DNA from: CBDFHB01 sp965250115
Lineage (GTDB): Bacteria; Acidobacteriota; Vicinamibacteria; Marinacidobacterales; SMYC01
Assembly (NCBI GenBank): GCA_965250115.1
Contig: CBDFNJ010000001.1
Coordinates: 1,054,001 to 1,118,000 of the forward strand
DNA: 64,000 nt
Reading direction: 5' to 3'
Shown: positions 14,541-22,749 of the stretch, in pieces
Position numbering within the stretch: position 1 is the first letter of the stretch
Layout: the number at the start of each line of letters is the position of its first letter
Position numbers and translations under genes: made by a program
Notes under the pieces: model-generated
Told to the model about the DNA's origin: nothing
What the model saw: only the letters and a program-made list of their open reading frames with translations
Database searches by the model: none

Positions 14541-15867
14541 CTCTGTGCTCCGGCAGGAAGAACCGAGGAAGGAGGCTGTCGACGCGGAGGAGCCCCTCGG
14601 GGGTGAGGCGAATCGTGTCCCCGCTCTCCTCTAGATAGCCGTCCCGCATGAGAGACTCGAAGGGTTCGGAGAAGTCTTCTGCGATATCGACGTCGAACTT
14701 CTGGCGGAAGTAGCGGGCGTCGAGCCACCCCAGCTTCATTTGCAGGACGAGCTCTCGAATCAGGCGCTCGCGGTCCTCGGTGGGAAGCGCCCTCGAAAGC
14801 GGCAGCCTTCCTCCCTGAAGCGCCGCGGCGTAGTCCTCGAGCCGATCGAGGTTCTGGTAATGCACGCCACCGAGATAGGAGAAGGAGGCGACGCCGATCC
14901 CGACCATGTCGGCCCCGCGCCAAAGCGCGTCGCGATAGACGAAGCTTGTCTGCTCGGGGTCGCGTACGAGCGTGTAGCCGCTCGAGACATGGTAGCCGGC
15001 CGCCTGAAACCTTTCGAAGGCGCGCCGGACCCAGCCGCGTTTCTTGGACCAGCTCGCGACCTTCGAGTCCTGGCCCTCCTCGAGGACCTCGCGGGAATAG
15101 ACGGTGTTGTAGGGGAGTTCCATCTGGTAGATGGTGACGCTCGCGGGCGCGAGCTGAAGCGTCTCGTCGATGTTCCTCTCCCAGTTCTCGTCCGTCTCGC
15201 CAACCATGCCGGCGATCAGGTCGATGTTCACCGACGGGAAGTCGGACGACTGGATCCAATCCCAGGAGCGGTAGATCTCGGCGGAGAGGTGGGCGCGACC
15301 GTTCTCCTCGAGCACCGCGTCGTCGAAGTTCTCGACGCCCAAGCTCAAACGGGTGACTCCGAGCGCCTTCAGAGCTTGCACCTTGCGCTCGGACAGCGTT
15401 CCTGGCTCGCACTCGAAGGTAACCTCCTCCGCCTCCGCCCACGAGATGGAGGCATCGAGGCCGGAGACGAGGGACTCGAGCTGGGCCGTACTCAGAAAAG
15501 AGGGCGTGCCGCCGCCGAAGTAGACGAAGCGAAGCGCCCTTTGTAGCGCCGGTCGTTTCGCGAGGAGTGCAGTCTCCTTCACGAGAGCGTCCAGATACCG
15601 CTGGACCTCGCTGCTATTCTTGTCGGTGTAAACGCGGAAATAGCAGAACTTACAGCGCTTTCGGCAGAATGGCACATGGAGGTAGAGCCCGAGGGGCACC
15701 TCCGGGCTCGGCTCGCGATCGAGAACCTCCTCGACCGACAGCAGTCGGTCGTCCTTCCAGAACGAGAACGGCGGATAGTTCGCGACGAAATAGCTCCCGA
15801 CCCCAGTCTCGTCGTCGGTCCTGCTGCGGTTGCTGTCGCTGGTTCCCACGGGCCTCCTTCGCGTCAT
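14524..15867 (-). CDS. HemN-like radical SAM enzyme
   Basis: This 447-residue radical SAM protein is of the coproporphyrinogen oxidase-like group. The cluster motif Cys68-x3-Cys72-x2-Cys75 is visible in HVPFCRKRCKFCYF, followed by the SAM-binding YFGGGTPSFL and the NIDLIAGMVGE strand. A fourth cysteine found in true HemN after the motif is replaced here, so haem synthesis is unlikely. HemN relatives include haem-degrading enzymes and class C methyltransferases of natural-product pathways. The ATG at 15867 was chosen over an upstream in-frame start because the extension has no domain match. It overlaps the halogenase-like gene, suggesting a two-step modification pathway. Confidence 0.85.
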   Translation of the reverse strand: MTRRRPVGTSDSNRSRTDDETGVGSYFVANYPPFSFWKDDRLLSVEEVLDREPSPEVPLGLYLHVPFCRKRCKFCYFRVYTDKNSSEVQRYLDALVKETALLAKRPALQRALRFVYFGGGTPSFLSTAQLESLVSGLDASISWAEAEEVTFECEPGTLSERKVQALKALGVTRLSLGVENFDDAVLEENGRAHLSAEIYRSWDWIQSSDFPSVNIDLIAGMVGETDENWERNIDETLQLAPASVTIYQMELPYNTVYSREVLEEGQDSKVASWSKKRGWVRRAFERFQAAGYHVSSGYTLVRDPEQTSFVYRDALWRGADMVGIGVASFSYLGGVHYQNLDRLEDYAAALQGGRLPLSRALPTEDRERLIRELVLQMKLGWLDARYFRQKFDVDIAEDFSEPFESLMRDGYLEESGDTIRLTPEGLLRVDSLLPRFFLPEHRDARYT

Positions 15868-15919
15868 TGAGACTCTATCAGGATAGCGAATTCGCACGGC
15901 CGACGGGAAGAGGATGCCG

Positions 15920-17323
15920 CTACTTGGAGAGCGCCCTCAACATTCGATACCAGAATTCGTTGGCGCCATAGAACGACTTCACCGGGACGCGCTCGTCGCG
16001 GCCGTGGGCGCGTACATCGTTGGGGTCATCGAAGATGGCAGACATGCCGTAGACGGGGATGCCCGCATTGCGGACGAACAGACCATCCGTTGCGCCGGTC
16101 GACATACGGGGAATGATGGGAAGGCCGGGCCACATGTCTTCCACGATCTTCGCGACCGGAGTCATAACCGAGGGATCGAGTGGAGAGGGTGGGCTGAGCG
16201 TGACTTTGCCCACGCGTGTGATGGACACGCCATCGTCAGCGATGGTTTCTCGTAGTTTTGCTTCGATGTCGTCTGGTGACTCGTTGGGCAGAATGCGGCA
16301 GTTGACGGTCGCTCGCGCTGTCTGGGGCAGGGCGTTATCGGCGTGGCCGGCTTCGAGTCGGGTCGCTACGCAGGTCGTTCGCAACATCGCGTTGTAGAAC
16401 GCCGATTGCCGACCGAGGCGGGCTGCAGCCGCGGGATCGGGCGGGTTGGCAGACGCCGCGCGCATGTCCTCGGCGATGGCGTCTTCCTCGAGCTCGGCGG
16501 AGCGGATGAAGAATTCGCGCGTGACCTCGTTGAGACGAACGGGAAAGGCGAGCTCCGAGATACGGCCCACGGCGCCGATGAGGCGATAGATGGCGTTGTC
16601 GGGGCGGGGAATGGAGCTATGTCCGCCAGGATTCCGCGATTCGAGCTGGAAGGTCAAATAAATCTTCTCACTCGCCTGGACGGTGAACCGGTGCGGATTG
16701 CCGTTTATGATGGCGCCGCCACCGGAGTCGGAGTTGATGGCGAACTCGACGTCGGTGAGCTCGCGATACTCGGCGAGCAGCCACTCGATGCTCGTCTGGT
16801 CGGTCTCCTCATCTCCGGTGAAAACGGCGATCAGATCTCGAGAAGGCGCAAAGTCTTCCCGTTTGAGCCGAATCAAGTTGGCGACCATGATGGCGCAGCC
16901 CGATTTGTTGTCCGACGTACCGCGACCGTAGAAGTAGTCGTCTTCTTCACGGAGCGAGTAGGGGTCGAAAGACCAGTCGGAGCGATGAGCGTCCACGACG
17001 TCCAGGTGGCACATCAGTAGAATGGGCCTTTGGGAGCCGTCGCCGCGGTAGCGCGCGATCAGGTTTCCGATCTTTGGACCGGGCCCCACCACGAGCTGAG
17101 CGTCGTCTCGTGAAAAGCCGGCATCGACAAGACGCTTTTGCATCGCCTCGGCCGCGACCACGGTGTTTTCAACGGCGGCTGCGGTCGAGCGAATTTGGAT
17201 GAGCTCCTGAAGGACATCTCTCGCGAGCTGGTCTTGGGCTCCCGACTGCGCGACCGATGGAGGTGCGGTTCCGACAGTCACAAGGAAGGTGAGATGGAGC
17301 AGGCTTCGTGCGCAGCGCGTCAT
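15920..17323 (-). CDS. Secreted M20-family metallopeptidase
   Basis: This 467-residue zinc peptidase has an N-terminal signal peptide (about residues 1-25, ending near SVAQS). The first metal-binding block is LLMCHLDVVDA, the bridging aspartate occurs in YGRGTSDNKSG, and the catalytic glutamates lie in FTGDEETD. The lid domain (YLTFQLESRNPGGHSSIPRPDNA) is also present. Family members are carboxypeptidases, dipeptidases or aminoacylases of the M20 group (PM20D1/CPG2-like). With the signal peptide it probably acts in the periplasm on small peptides or N-acyl amino acids. The exact substrate cannot be told. Confidence 0.9.
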   Translation of the reverse strand: MTRCARSLLHLTFLVTVGTAPPSVAQSGAQDQLARDVLQELIQIRSTAAAVENTVVAAEAMQKRLVDAGFSRDDAQLVVGPGPKIGNLIARYRGDGSQRPILLMCHLDVVDAHRSDWSFDPYSLREEDDYFYGRGTSDNKSGCAIMVANLIRLKREDFAPSRDLIAVFTGDEETDQTSIEWLLAEYRELTDVEFAINSDSGGGAIINGNPHRFTVQASEKIYLTFQLESRNPGGHSSIPRPDNAIYRLIGAVGRISELAFPVRLNEVTREFFIRSAELEEDAIAEDMRAASANPPDPAAAARLGRQSAFYNAMLRTTCVATRLEAGHADNALPQTARATVNCRILPNESPDDIEAKLRETIADDGVSITRVGKVTLSPPSPLDPSVMTPVAKIVEDMWPGLPIIPRMSTGATDGLFVRNAGIPVYGMSAIFDDPNDVRAHGRDERVPVKSFYGANEFWYRMLRALSK

Positions 17324-17359
17324 GGACGGCCTCCGTCGGTGGACTTGAAAGCTAGTGTC

Positions 17360-17986
17360 CTAGCTTTCGTGTTCGAGGACCAGTCGGGAGATGAGCTCGC
17401 CGATATCTGGGGCTGAGGATATCGCAATACGCATCGCAAACGGCTCGTTCGGCTCCCCAGTCGCCTCGACTTGGATGGTGTCCGCCTCGGGATACAGCTC
17501 ATCGAGGAACGGCTGCAACCCATCCCTTACCGCGTCGAATGCCTCTGGTGTTCGCGGTGCAAGAAGACGGTTTTGAATCTTGAAGAGTGCCTCGTCATGA
17601 CGAAATTGGAGCTTTCCTTCGAGCGCTGGCTCCGCCTGGAGAAGCTTGCAAGCCTTCAAAGCGGTGCCGAAGGCTCGACGAAGCCGCGAGCGCACGTCAC
17701 CCTCTGTCCTTCGCTTGCGAGTGTAGAGAAGGCCAAGCCGTCCTCCGGCCTGATCCGAGCTGTACTGGCCTTCATGACACATGAGGAAGACGCCGGGCCC
17801 GTGATGGACGTGGGAATAGTCGGCAACGTCGATCATCACCTCATCCGCCAAACGACGGGACTTTATCCATTCATGGAAGATCGGGATGAAGTCTCTGGGG
17901 CCCAGCTCGACGGAGTCCACCGCGTAGAACTTGATCGCGAACTCGTGCGCCTCCAGCGGACTCACCGCGCTAGACTGCTGCGGCAT
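17360..17986 (-). CDS. Unknown protein coupled to sulfite/nitrite reductase
   Basis: This is a 208-residue soluble protein with no signal peptide that I do not recognise. The N-terminal half has an aromatic/His-rich stretch (VADYSHVHHGPGVFLMCHEGQY) that could bind a metal or cofactor. The C-terminal half is a predicted alpha/beta region (LYPEADTIQVEATGEP). Its start overlaps the sulfite reductase gene by 17 nt, so it is translationally coupled as the last gene of the sulfur operon. It does not look like the DUF934 or DUF2849 helpers known beside cysI in proteobacteria. A role in electron delivery or assembly of the reductase is only inferred from position. Confidence 0.7.
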   Translation of the reverse strand: MPQQSSAVSPLEAHEFAIKFYAVDSVELGPRDFIPIFHEWIKSRRLADEVMIDVADYSHVHHGPGVFLMCHEGQYSSDQAGGRLGLLYTRKRRTEGDVRSRLRRAFGTALKACKLLQAEPALEGKLQFRHDEALFKIQNRLLAPRTPEAFDAVRDGLQPFLDELYPEADTIQVEATGEPNEPFAMRIAISSAPDIGELISRLVLEHES

Positions 17987-20321
17987 CCAGTTTTTCCAAT
18001 ACCCGGCCGTGGCAAGCGTAGACCGCCTCGATAAACAATTGAGCTTCTTCGATGCGATGACGAACGGCGTCTGCAGTCAAGTCGCGGTTACCGTCTAGCT
18101 CCTCGCGGTGGACGCGAAACAGGTAGTTGCCGAATTTCCCTCCTGCATAAGGGTCGAAGAAAAGCCTGGTGTCGTAGAAATGAGTCCGGAATTCGCGCAC
18201 GATGTCGTCCGGCTCGTCGACATCTAGATCGATCTCACCGTGTTGTGAGCGCACCAATGCCGCGGCGGCGTCGAGCATCGCGCGAAAGGCCGTCTTCGCC
18301 GAATCGCGCTCAATCCCCTCGTCCAACTGAACTTGCGCCTCGAAGACTTGGCGCTCGCTGGCGGCAAGCGCGAAATCGAAGCGCGAGACCACTTCGCCGG
18401 CGCACTCGCCCTGCCCCATGTCCCCTAGTGTGAACTCCCGCGGGTCTCCCCAATCGGAGTAGAGGCTTCGGTCTTGGTCGTAACTAGGAATCTCGGTCAA
18501 GCCATCGAGCATCGAGCGGACCTCGAGCTTGCCCATTCGGCCGATGAACTCTTGAAATTTCTCGTTCCGTTTCCCATCGCGCCGAAACCGATTGGTGATG
18601 CGAGTGACCACCTCGGGAATTCGCTTCGACGGCACGGCACCCACTGCCAAACCAAAAGACTTCCCATTCTCCGTCCACTGTCCGCCCAGAACGACTTGAA
18701 AGTGCGGGACGGTGCGGCCTCCACTGTTGCGACTCACTCCATAAAAACCCAGGTCGGCAACGTGGTGTTGACCACAAGAATTGAAGCACCCGCTGACTTT
18801 GATGCGCAGACCGTTGAGCGAAGCGTCGAACGCGAGGTCTTTTTCCAAGAGACGCGTCCGGAGCTCTTCGGCAAGACCGCGCGAAGAGGCGATCCCCAAC
18901 TTGCAGGTGTCGGTGCCCGGGCAGGCGGTAACGTCTACGATGGAGCCCGCGCCAGGCTCGCCGAGCCCTATTTCTTGGAGTGCGGAGTAAAGATCGGGCA
19001 AGTCCGCTTCGGCAACCCACCGCAGAACGATGTTCTGGTCGACGGTCGTGCGCACCGAATCTCCGCTGAACCGACGTGCGACCTCGGCGAGACGTTGCAT
19101 CTGATGAGAAGACAGATCCCCCAGGGGAAGCGTGACGGCTGCCACCGAATAGCCCGGCTGGCGTTGCCCGTAGACGTTGGTTGCTTTCCACGCTTCAAAG
19201 CCATCGGGGTAAGGGCCCGGTCCCAGAGCCGCCGATCGTCGGGCCGGTTGGTCAGTGGCGGCCGTCAAAACGACTTCCGGAACCGACCGACCGGCCTCGA
19301 GCGCAGAGACAAGCTCAGTCCATCGCGCATCCGTCGGAAGCTTTTGTCGTTCCTCCAGTACCAAGCGCCGAAACTCGTCGATCCCCAAACTCGCGATCAG
19401 GAACTTGAGGCGGGCCCGGGCGCGATTCTTCTTCTCGCCCAGGCGCGCGAAGACGCGGCACACCGCCTGCGCGGTGGGCAACATTTCTTCCACAGGCAGG
19501 AAAGAATCGAAAAGCTTGGCCTGGTAGGGAACCGCACCTAGACCACCCCCCACGTAAAACTCGAACCCGCGACGCCCGCGACCATTTACGGTCTCGGTCT
19601 TCGCGATGAAACCGAGATCGTGAAAAGCGGTGAGCCCGCAGGACTCGTCCTTGCACCCGGAGAAAGCGATCTTGAACTTCCGGCCGAAGTCCTGCGCGTC
19701 GGGGTGACCGAGCAAGAAATAGGTCATAGCCTTGGCATAGGGCGTGACGTCGAATGTTTCCCCGCGGCACACGCCGGCCAAGGGGCAAGCCGTGACATTC
19801 CGCACCGAATTGCCGCAGGCTTCTTGCGTGGTAATGCCGACCGCGGCGAGACGTCTCATCATGTCCGGAGTGTCGTCGATATGGACGAAATGTAGTTGGA
19901 AATCCTGCCGGGTCGTGACGTGGAGGATGCCGTCGGAATAATCATCGGCGAGCTCGGCAAGAACATCCATCTGCTCCGGCGTCACGCTACCAAATGGGAT
20001 CTTGATGCGTTGCATGCCGGGAGCATCCCAGAGCGTGTTGGTGCCCTTCACCACCGAACCGGAGGGGTACTCGAGCTTCTGACTTCGCACGCCGTCGTGT
20101 CGCTGACCGTTGTCGTAGCGCTGTCCGTATACGCCTCGGCGGAGCCGCGTCTCGTTGAAAAGTTTCTCGTCCAGCTTGCCCTGACGGCGAAGCTCGACCT
20201 CTGTCTCGTAGATGTCGATCTCTCGCGCCAGCTCGGCCGGCATCTTGTCCGCGAGCTCTTGCCTCCAGTTGGGCGCCGAAGGTGAAGTCGTCGAAACCCC
20301 AGGCAAAGTAGAAATGCTCAT
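17970..20321 (-). CDS. Siroheme-dependent sulfite/nitrite reductase, hemoprotein
   Basis: This 783-residue duplicated reductase catalyses six-electron reduction of sulfite to sulfide, or of nitrite. The C-terminal half has the canonical siroheme-[4Fe-4S] ligands Cys-x5-Cys (DVTACPGTDTCKLG) and Cys-x3-Cys (SGCFNSCGQHH). Unusually, the N-terminal half keeps related cysteines (VTACPLAGVC and SGCKDESCG, the latter Cys-x4-Cys). A tail of over 100 residues follows the usual end. No CysJ-type flavoprotein is encoded nearby, so ferredoxin is the likely donor. Neighbouring cysH and siroheme genes argue for sulfite as substrate. It overlaps the methyltransferase gene by 4 nt. Confidence 0.92.
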   Translation of the reverse strand: MSISTLPGVSTTSPSAPNWRQELADKMPAELAREIDIYETEVELRRQGKLDEKLFNETRLRRGVYGQRYDNGQRHDGVRSQKLEYPSGSVVKGTNTLWDAPGMQRIKIPFGSVTPEQMDVLAELADDYSDGILHVTTRQDFQLHFVHIDDTPDMMRRLAAVGITTQEACGNSVRNVTACPLAGVCRGETFDVTPYAKAMTYFLLGHPDAQDFGRKFKIAFSGCKDESCGLTAFHDLGFIAKTETVNGRGRRGFEFYVGGGLGAVPYQAKLFDSFLPVEEMLPTAQAVCRVFARLGEKKNRARARLKFLIASLGIDEFRRLVLEERQKLPTDARWTELVSALEAGRSVPEVVLTAATDQPARRSAALGPGPYPDGFEAWKATNVYGQRQPGYSVAAVTLPLGDLSSHQMQRLAEVARRFSGDSVRTTVDQNIVLRWVAEADLPDLYSALQEIGLGEPGAGSIVDVTACPGTDTCKLGIASSRGLAEELRTRLLEKDLAFDASLNGLRIKVSGCFNSCGQHHVADLGFYGVSRNSGGRTVPHFQVVLGGQWTENGKSFGLAVGAVPSKRIPEVVTRITNRFRRDGKRNEKFQEFIGRMGKLEVRSMLDGLTEIPSYDQDRSLYSDWGDPREFTLGDMGQGECAGEVVSRFDFALAASERQVFEAQVQLDEGIERDSAKTAFRAMLDAAAALVRSQHGEIDLDVDEPDDIVREFRTHFYDTRLFFDPYAGGKFGNYLFRVHREELDGNRDLTADAVRHRIEEAQLFIEAVYACHGRVLEKLDAAAV

Positions 20322-21082
20322 GCCGGGACTCCTTTCTCTAGAGTAAGGAAAAGGGGGTCTTCGATGGCAATGCGATCGGCGAGCGAAACGACTTCGCCAA
20401 TGACTAGGGTGCCGGGAAGGTTGGTCGGTGGGAGCGGAATCTGATCCAGCTCGGCGAGATCGCTCACCCAGGTCGTGGCCTGTGGCGTCGACGCTCCCAG
20501 AATGAGAGCGGCCGGCGTCTCTGGTTTCCAGCCTCGAAGCATCAGAAACTCCGAAAGCTCACGGCGGCTGGCGACTCCCATCAGCACGACCAAGGTGATC
20601 GAATTGGGTGTGACGGACGCGAGTAAGGGGCGGTAGGACGCTGCTGCGTGTCCCGATACCACCATGAAACCGGACGTCAGACCACGGTGAGTAACCGGGA
20701 TACCGGCCAGCGCGGGAGCCGCAACTGCGGAGCTGATTCCCGGAATGACCTCGAAGGGGATTCTCGCTCGGGCGAGGGCGAGAGCTTCCTCCCCGCCCCG
20801 ACCCAAAACAAAGGGGTCGCCGCCCTTGAGCCGCACCACACGCTCGCCCCGGCACGCGGCGTTGATCATGATGCGATGGATCGCGTCCTGGGGAGTCGAT
20901 TTTCTCCGCGCCCGCTTGCCGACGTCGAAGGCACGCGCCTCGGGCGCAAGGGCCAAGATTTCCGGTGATACCAAGGCATCGTGTAGAACGAGGTCGGCCT
21001 CGCTCAGACGCCGTGCCGCCTTCATCGTTAGGAGCTCTGGATCGCCGGGCCCGGCTCCAACCAGCGAGACGAACCCGGTCAT
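20318..21082 (-). CDS. cobA: Uroporphyrinogen-III C-methyltransferase
   Basis: This 254-residue SAM-dependent methyltransferase converts uroporphyrinogen III to precorrin-2, the first dedicated step to siroheme. It has the family landmarks VGAGPGDPELLTMKA at the N-terminus, VVRLKGGDPFVLGRGGEE and VIPGISSAVAAPALAGIPVTHRG. The length equals the stand-alone SUMT (CobA/CysG-C) type. Flanking genes supply the dehydrogenase/ferrochelatase (21079-21648) and the siroheme enzyme (17970-20321), with 4-nt ATGA overlaps on both sides, so the operon makes a reductase together with its cofactor. Confidence 0.94.
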   Translation of the reverse strand: MTGFVSLVGAGPGDPELLTMKAARRLSEADLVLHDALVSPEILALAPEARAFDVGKRARRKSTPQDAIHRIMINAACRGERVVRLKGGDPFVLGRGGEEALALARARIPFEVIPGISSAVAAPALAGIPVTHRGLTSGFMVVSGHAAASYRPLLASVTPNSITLVVLMGVASRRELSEFLMLRGWKPETPAALILGASTPQATTWVSDLAELDQIPLPPTNLPGTLVIGEVVSLADRIAIEDPLFLTLEKGVPA

Positions 21083-21648
21083 GGCTCTCGCTCTTCATAG
21101 ATCTGGTTCAGGGCCTTTAGCAGCCGCGGGCGACGCTCGGCGATCGGAACCCCGTTTTGGCGCCATAGGCTACGCGCGTCACGGGCGACGCTCGTCCACC
21201 GGTCCAAATCGCGGGGCAGCAGATGATCGATGGCTTCCCGCATCAGCCCGGATAAGGCTGGGGCCGCTCCGTTCGTGGAAATGCCGAGCGTGACCCCCGA
21301 GCGACGCACGACACCCGCCCCGTAGGCGGTTGCACTCGCAATATCGTCCACCGCGATGACGAAGACGCAACGTTTTGTCGCGGCCTCGGATACCTCTCGG
21401 TTCACTTCGGGCGGCGCCGCCGAGATCACGAACCAGCAATCATCGAGATCGCTGGGCTGAAAGCGACGGCGGTGAAAACTAAGATTCGGGTGAACGAGCT
21501 CGAACTTGATCTCTGGGGCCACCAGGGTAACGTGAGCGCCGGTCTCCAAAAGGCTCTCGGTCTTTCCTTTCGCGACCGGGCCACCCCCTGCGACGAGAAC
21601 GCGTCGACCGTCGAGCTTGAGGAAGATCGGAAAAAGAGGCGTCGACAT
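21079..21648 (-). CDS. Precorrin-2 dehydrogenase / sirohydrochlorin ferrochelatase-like (CysG N-terminal type)
   Basis: This 189-residue protein matches the N-terminal half of CysG or yeast Met8p. It oxidises precorrin-2 to sirohydrochlorin with NAD and may also insert iron. The Rossmann motif VLVAGGGPVAKGKTESLL is at the N-terminus, the NAD-contact strand is VISAAPPEVNREV, and the later STNGAAPALSGLMREAIDHLLP block is characteristic. It lies between cysH (3-nt gap) and the methyltransferase (4-nt overlap), so siroheme is made from two separate polypeptides here rather than a fused CysG. Confidence 0.92.
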   Translation of the reverse strand: MSTPLFPIFLKLDGRRVLVAGGGPVAKGKTESLLETGAHVTLVAPEIKFELVHPNLSFHRRRFQPSDLDDCWFVISAAPPEVNREVSEAATKRCVFVIAVDDIASATAYGAGVVRRSGVTLGISTNGAAPALSGLMREAIDHLLPRDLDRWTSVARDARSLWRQNGVPIAERRPRLLKALNQIYEEREP

Positions 21649-21651
21649 TTG

Positions 21652-22395
21652 TTATGAGCCCGTCGGCTGCAACACCGGCAACAACACCGGACGCAATGCC
21701 CGATTGTGAATTCCGCATTCGGTCTTGGTGCTGCCACGCCATCTACCGGCGCGCGGATCTTCTCCATGTCGCACCGGGCTTGTGCAAGGCATGCAACCGA
21801 GGCTCGGATAGCCTTGCTCGTGGAGCTGGTTGGAGGGCACGTCGTGCTCCCGAACGTATTCCCAGACGTCGCGGGTCGTCCATTCCACCAGGGGATTGAT
21901 CTTGACGAGCTCGAACTTCTCGTCGAGCCCGACTAGGGGCGCGTTGGCCCGTTGGGGAGTCTGGTCACGCCGCAGCCCGGTGACCCAAGCATCCGCTCCT
22001 TCCAACGCCGCTCGGAGCGGCAGGACTTTCCTCAACTCGCAGCAGCGGTCCGCATCTCGTTCCCACAAAGCCTCCCCGAAACTACTCGCCTGCTCGGAGA
22101 CGGAAAGCTCCGGTTGTGCTGCGCGAACGCGGAGGCCGTAGCGTTCTTCGAGCCTGCTCCAAAGGGTGTAGGTCTCTTCGAAGAACAAACCGGTGTCGAG
22201 AGTGAAAATGTCAACCTGCAACTGGTTCCTGCCAATGATGTCGATGAGGACGCACCCTTCGACCCCGAAGGCGGTTGCCATGACGAGACGCGGTGCGAAA
22301 CGCTCCGACGCCACACGGAGGGTCTCCGTAGTCACGCGGAGCTTGAGAAGGCGGTCCATGTCACGAATGTGCTGTTCTCGCTCTAACTGCTGCAT
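21652..22395 (-). CDS. cysH: Adenylyl-/phosphoadenylyl-sulfate reductase
   Basis: This 247-residue assimilatory reductase turns APS (or PAPS) into sulfite. The two Cys pairs that bind a [4Fe-4S] cluster, Cys118-Cys119 (DRCCELRK) and Cys201-x2-Cys204 (LGCMPCT), are present. These mark the APS-preferring bacterial type rather than enterobacterial PAPS reductase. The C-terminal KTECGIH carries the catalytic Cys227. The FGVEGCVLID and TLDTGLFFEETY blocks bind nucleotide. The ribosome site GAGGA lies shortly before ATG 22395. It is the first gene of the operon, preceded by a 240-nt structured leader with an intrinsic terminator. No sulfate adenylyltransferase is in the window. Confidence 0.93.
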   Translation of the reverse strand: MQQLEREQHIRDMDRLLKLRVTTETLRVASERFAPRLVMATAFGVEGCVLIDIIGRNQLQVDIFTLDTGLFFEETYTLWSRLEERYGLRVRAAQPELSVSEQASSFGEALWERDADRCCELRKVLPLRAALEGADAWVTGLRRDQTPQRANAPLVGLDEKFELVKINPLVEWTTRDVWEYVREHDVPSNQLHEQGYPSLGCMPCTSPVRHGEDPRAGRWRGSTKTECGIHNRALRPVLLPVLQPTGS

Positions 22396-22432
22396 TTTTT
22401 CCTCGACCCCAGTGCCCTGAAGATCCCGGCCT

Positions 22433-22468
22433 AAAAAACAAAAGGCCCAGGTCCCCTGGACCTAGGCC
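22433..22468 (-). terminator. Intrinsic terminator in the cysH leader
   Basis: On the minus strand GGCCTAGGTCC and GGACCTGGGCC form an 11-bp stem (one G-U pair) with a 3-nt loop, followed by TTTTGTTTTTT. This is a strong Rho-independent terminator. It lies 38 nt upstream of the cysH start, and downstream of the promoter at 22645-22673, so it can only act as a premature terminator of the operon. Confidence 0.85.
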
Positions 22469-22638
22469 TTGAGCCGCTTGGCTGTGTTAACTTTGTCTAC
22501 ATAAAGCGAAGCCGTTGAGAATCCATCAACTGGCCGGTAGACACACTGAGTGCTCCTCCAAGTGACACATGGCCCGGTCCCCCGGGCCGCCTACACTTGC
22601 AAGACGTCGGAATCAGCACGTAACCAAATCTCATCTCT
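22433..22638 (-). ncRNA. Candidate structured regulatory leader (riboswitch or attenuator) of the sulfur operon
   Basis: Between the promoter and the terminator the minus-strand RNA folds well by eye. GGCCCGG-GGGA-CCGGGCC is a perfect 7-bp hairpin with a GNRA loop (about 22573-22590). TGTCTAC and GTAGACA close a perfect 7-bp helix (about 22496-22534) that encloses GTTGA-TGGATTC-TCAAC. The CTAC strand could instead pair with an upstream GTAG, giving mutually exclusive folds. I compared it from memory with SAM-I, SAM-II, SAH, T-box and cobalamin leaders and saw none of their conserved cores. The layout is that of a ligand-controlled attenuator for sulfur assimilation. Confidence 0.55.
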
Positions 22639-22644
22639 GGGTGC

Positions 22645-22673
22645 ATTCTGACCTACCCTCCGGCCGGTGTCAA
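22645..22673 (-). promoter_or_regulatory. Sigma-70-type promoter of the cysH operon
   Basis: On the minus strand a perfect -35 TTGACA (22673-22668) is followed after 17 bp by CAGAAT (22650-22645). Transcription would start near 22638, giving a leader of about 243 nt before cysH. Confidence 0.65.
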
Positions 22674-22749
22674 ATGAAAATATGACTGGTTTAGTTTGAG
22701 AAACGCACCTTTAGAATCAACTGGTTGGAGAGTGTAGTGAACTCGGGAG

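Noticed and set aside
18474..19541. A 355-codon plus-strand frame opposite the sulfite reductase gene
   Set aside because: Antisense to a gene with diagnostic cysteine motifs. The translation has no domain.
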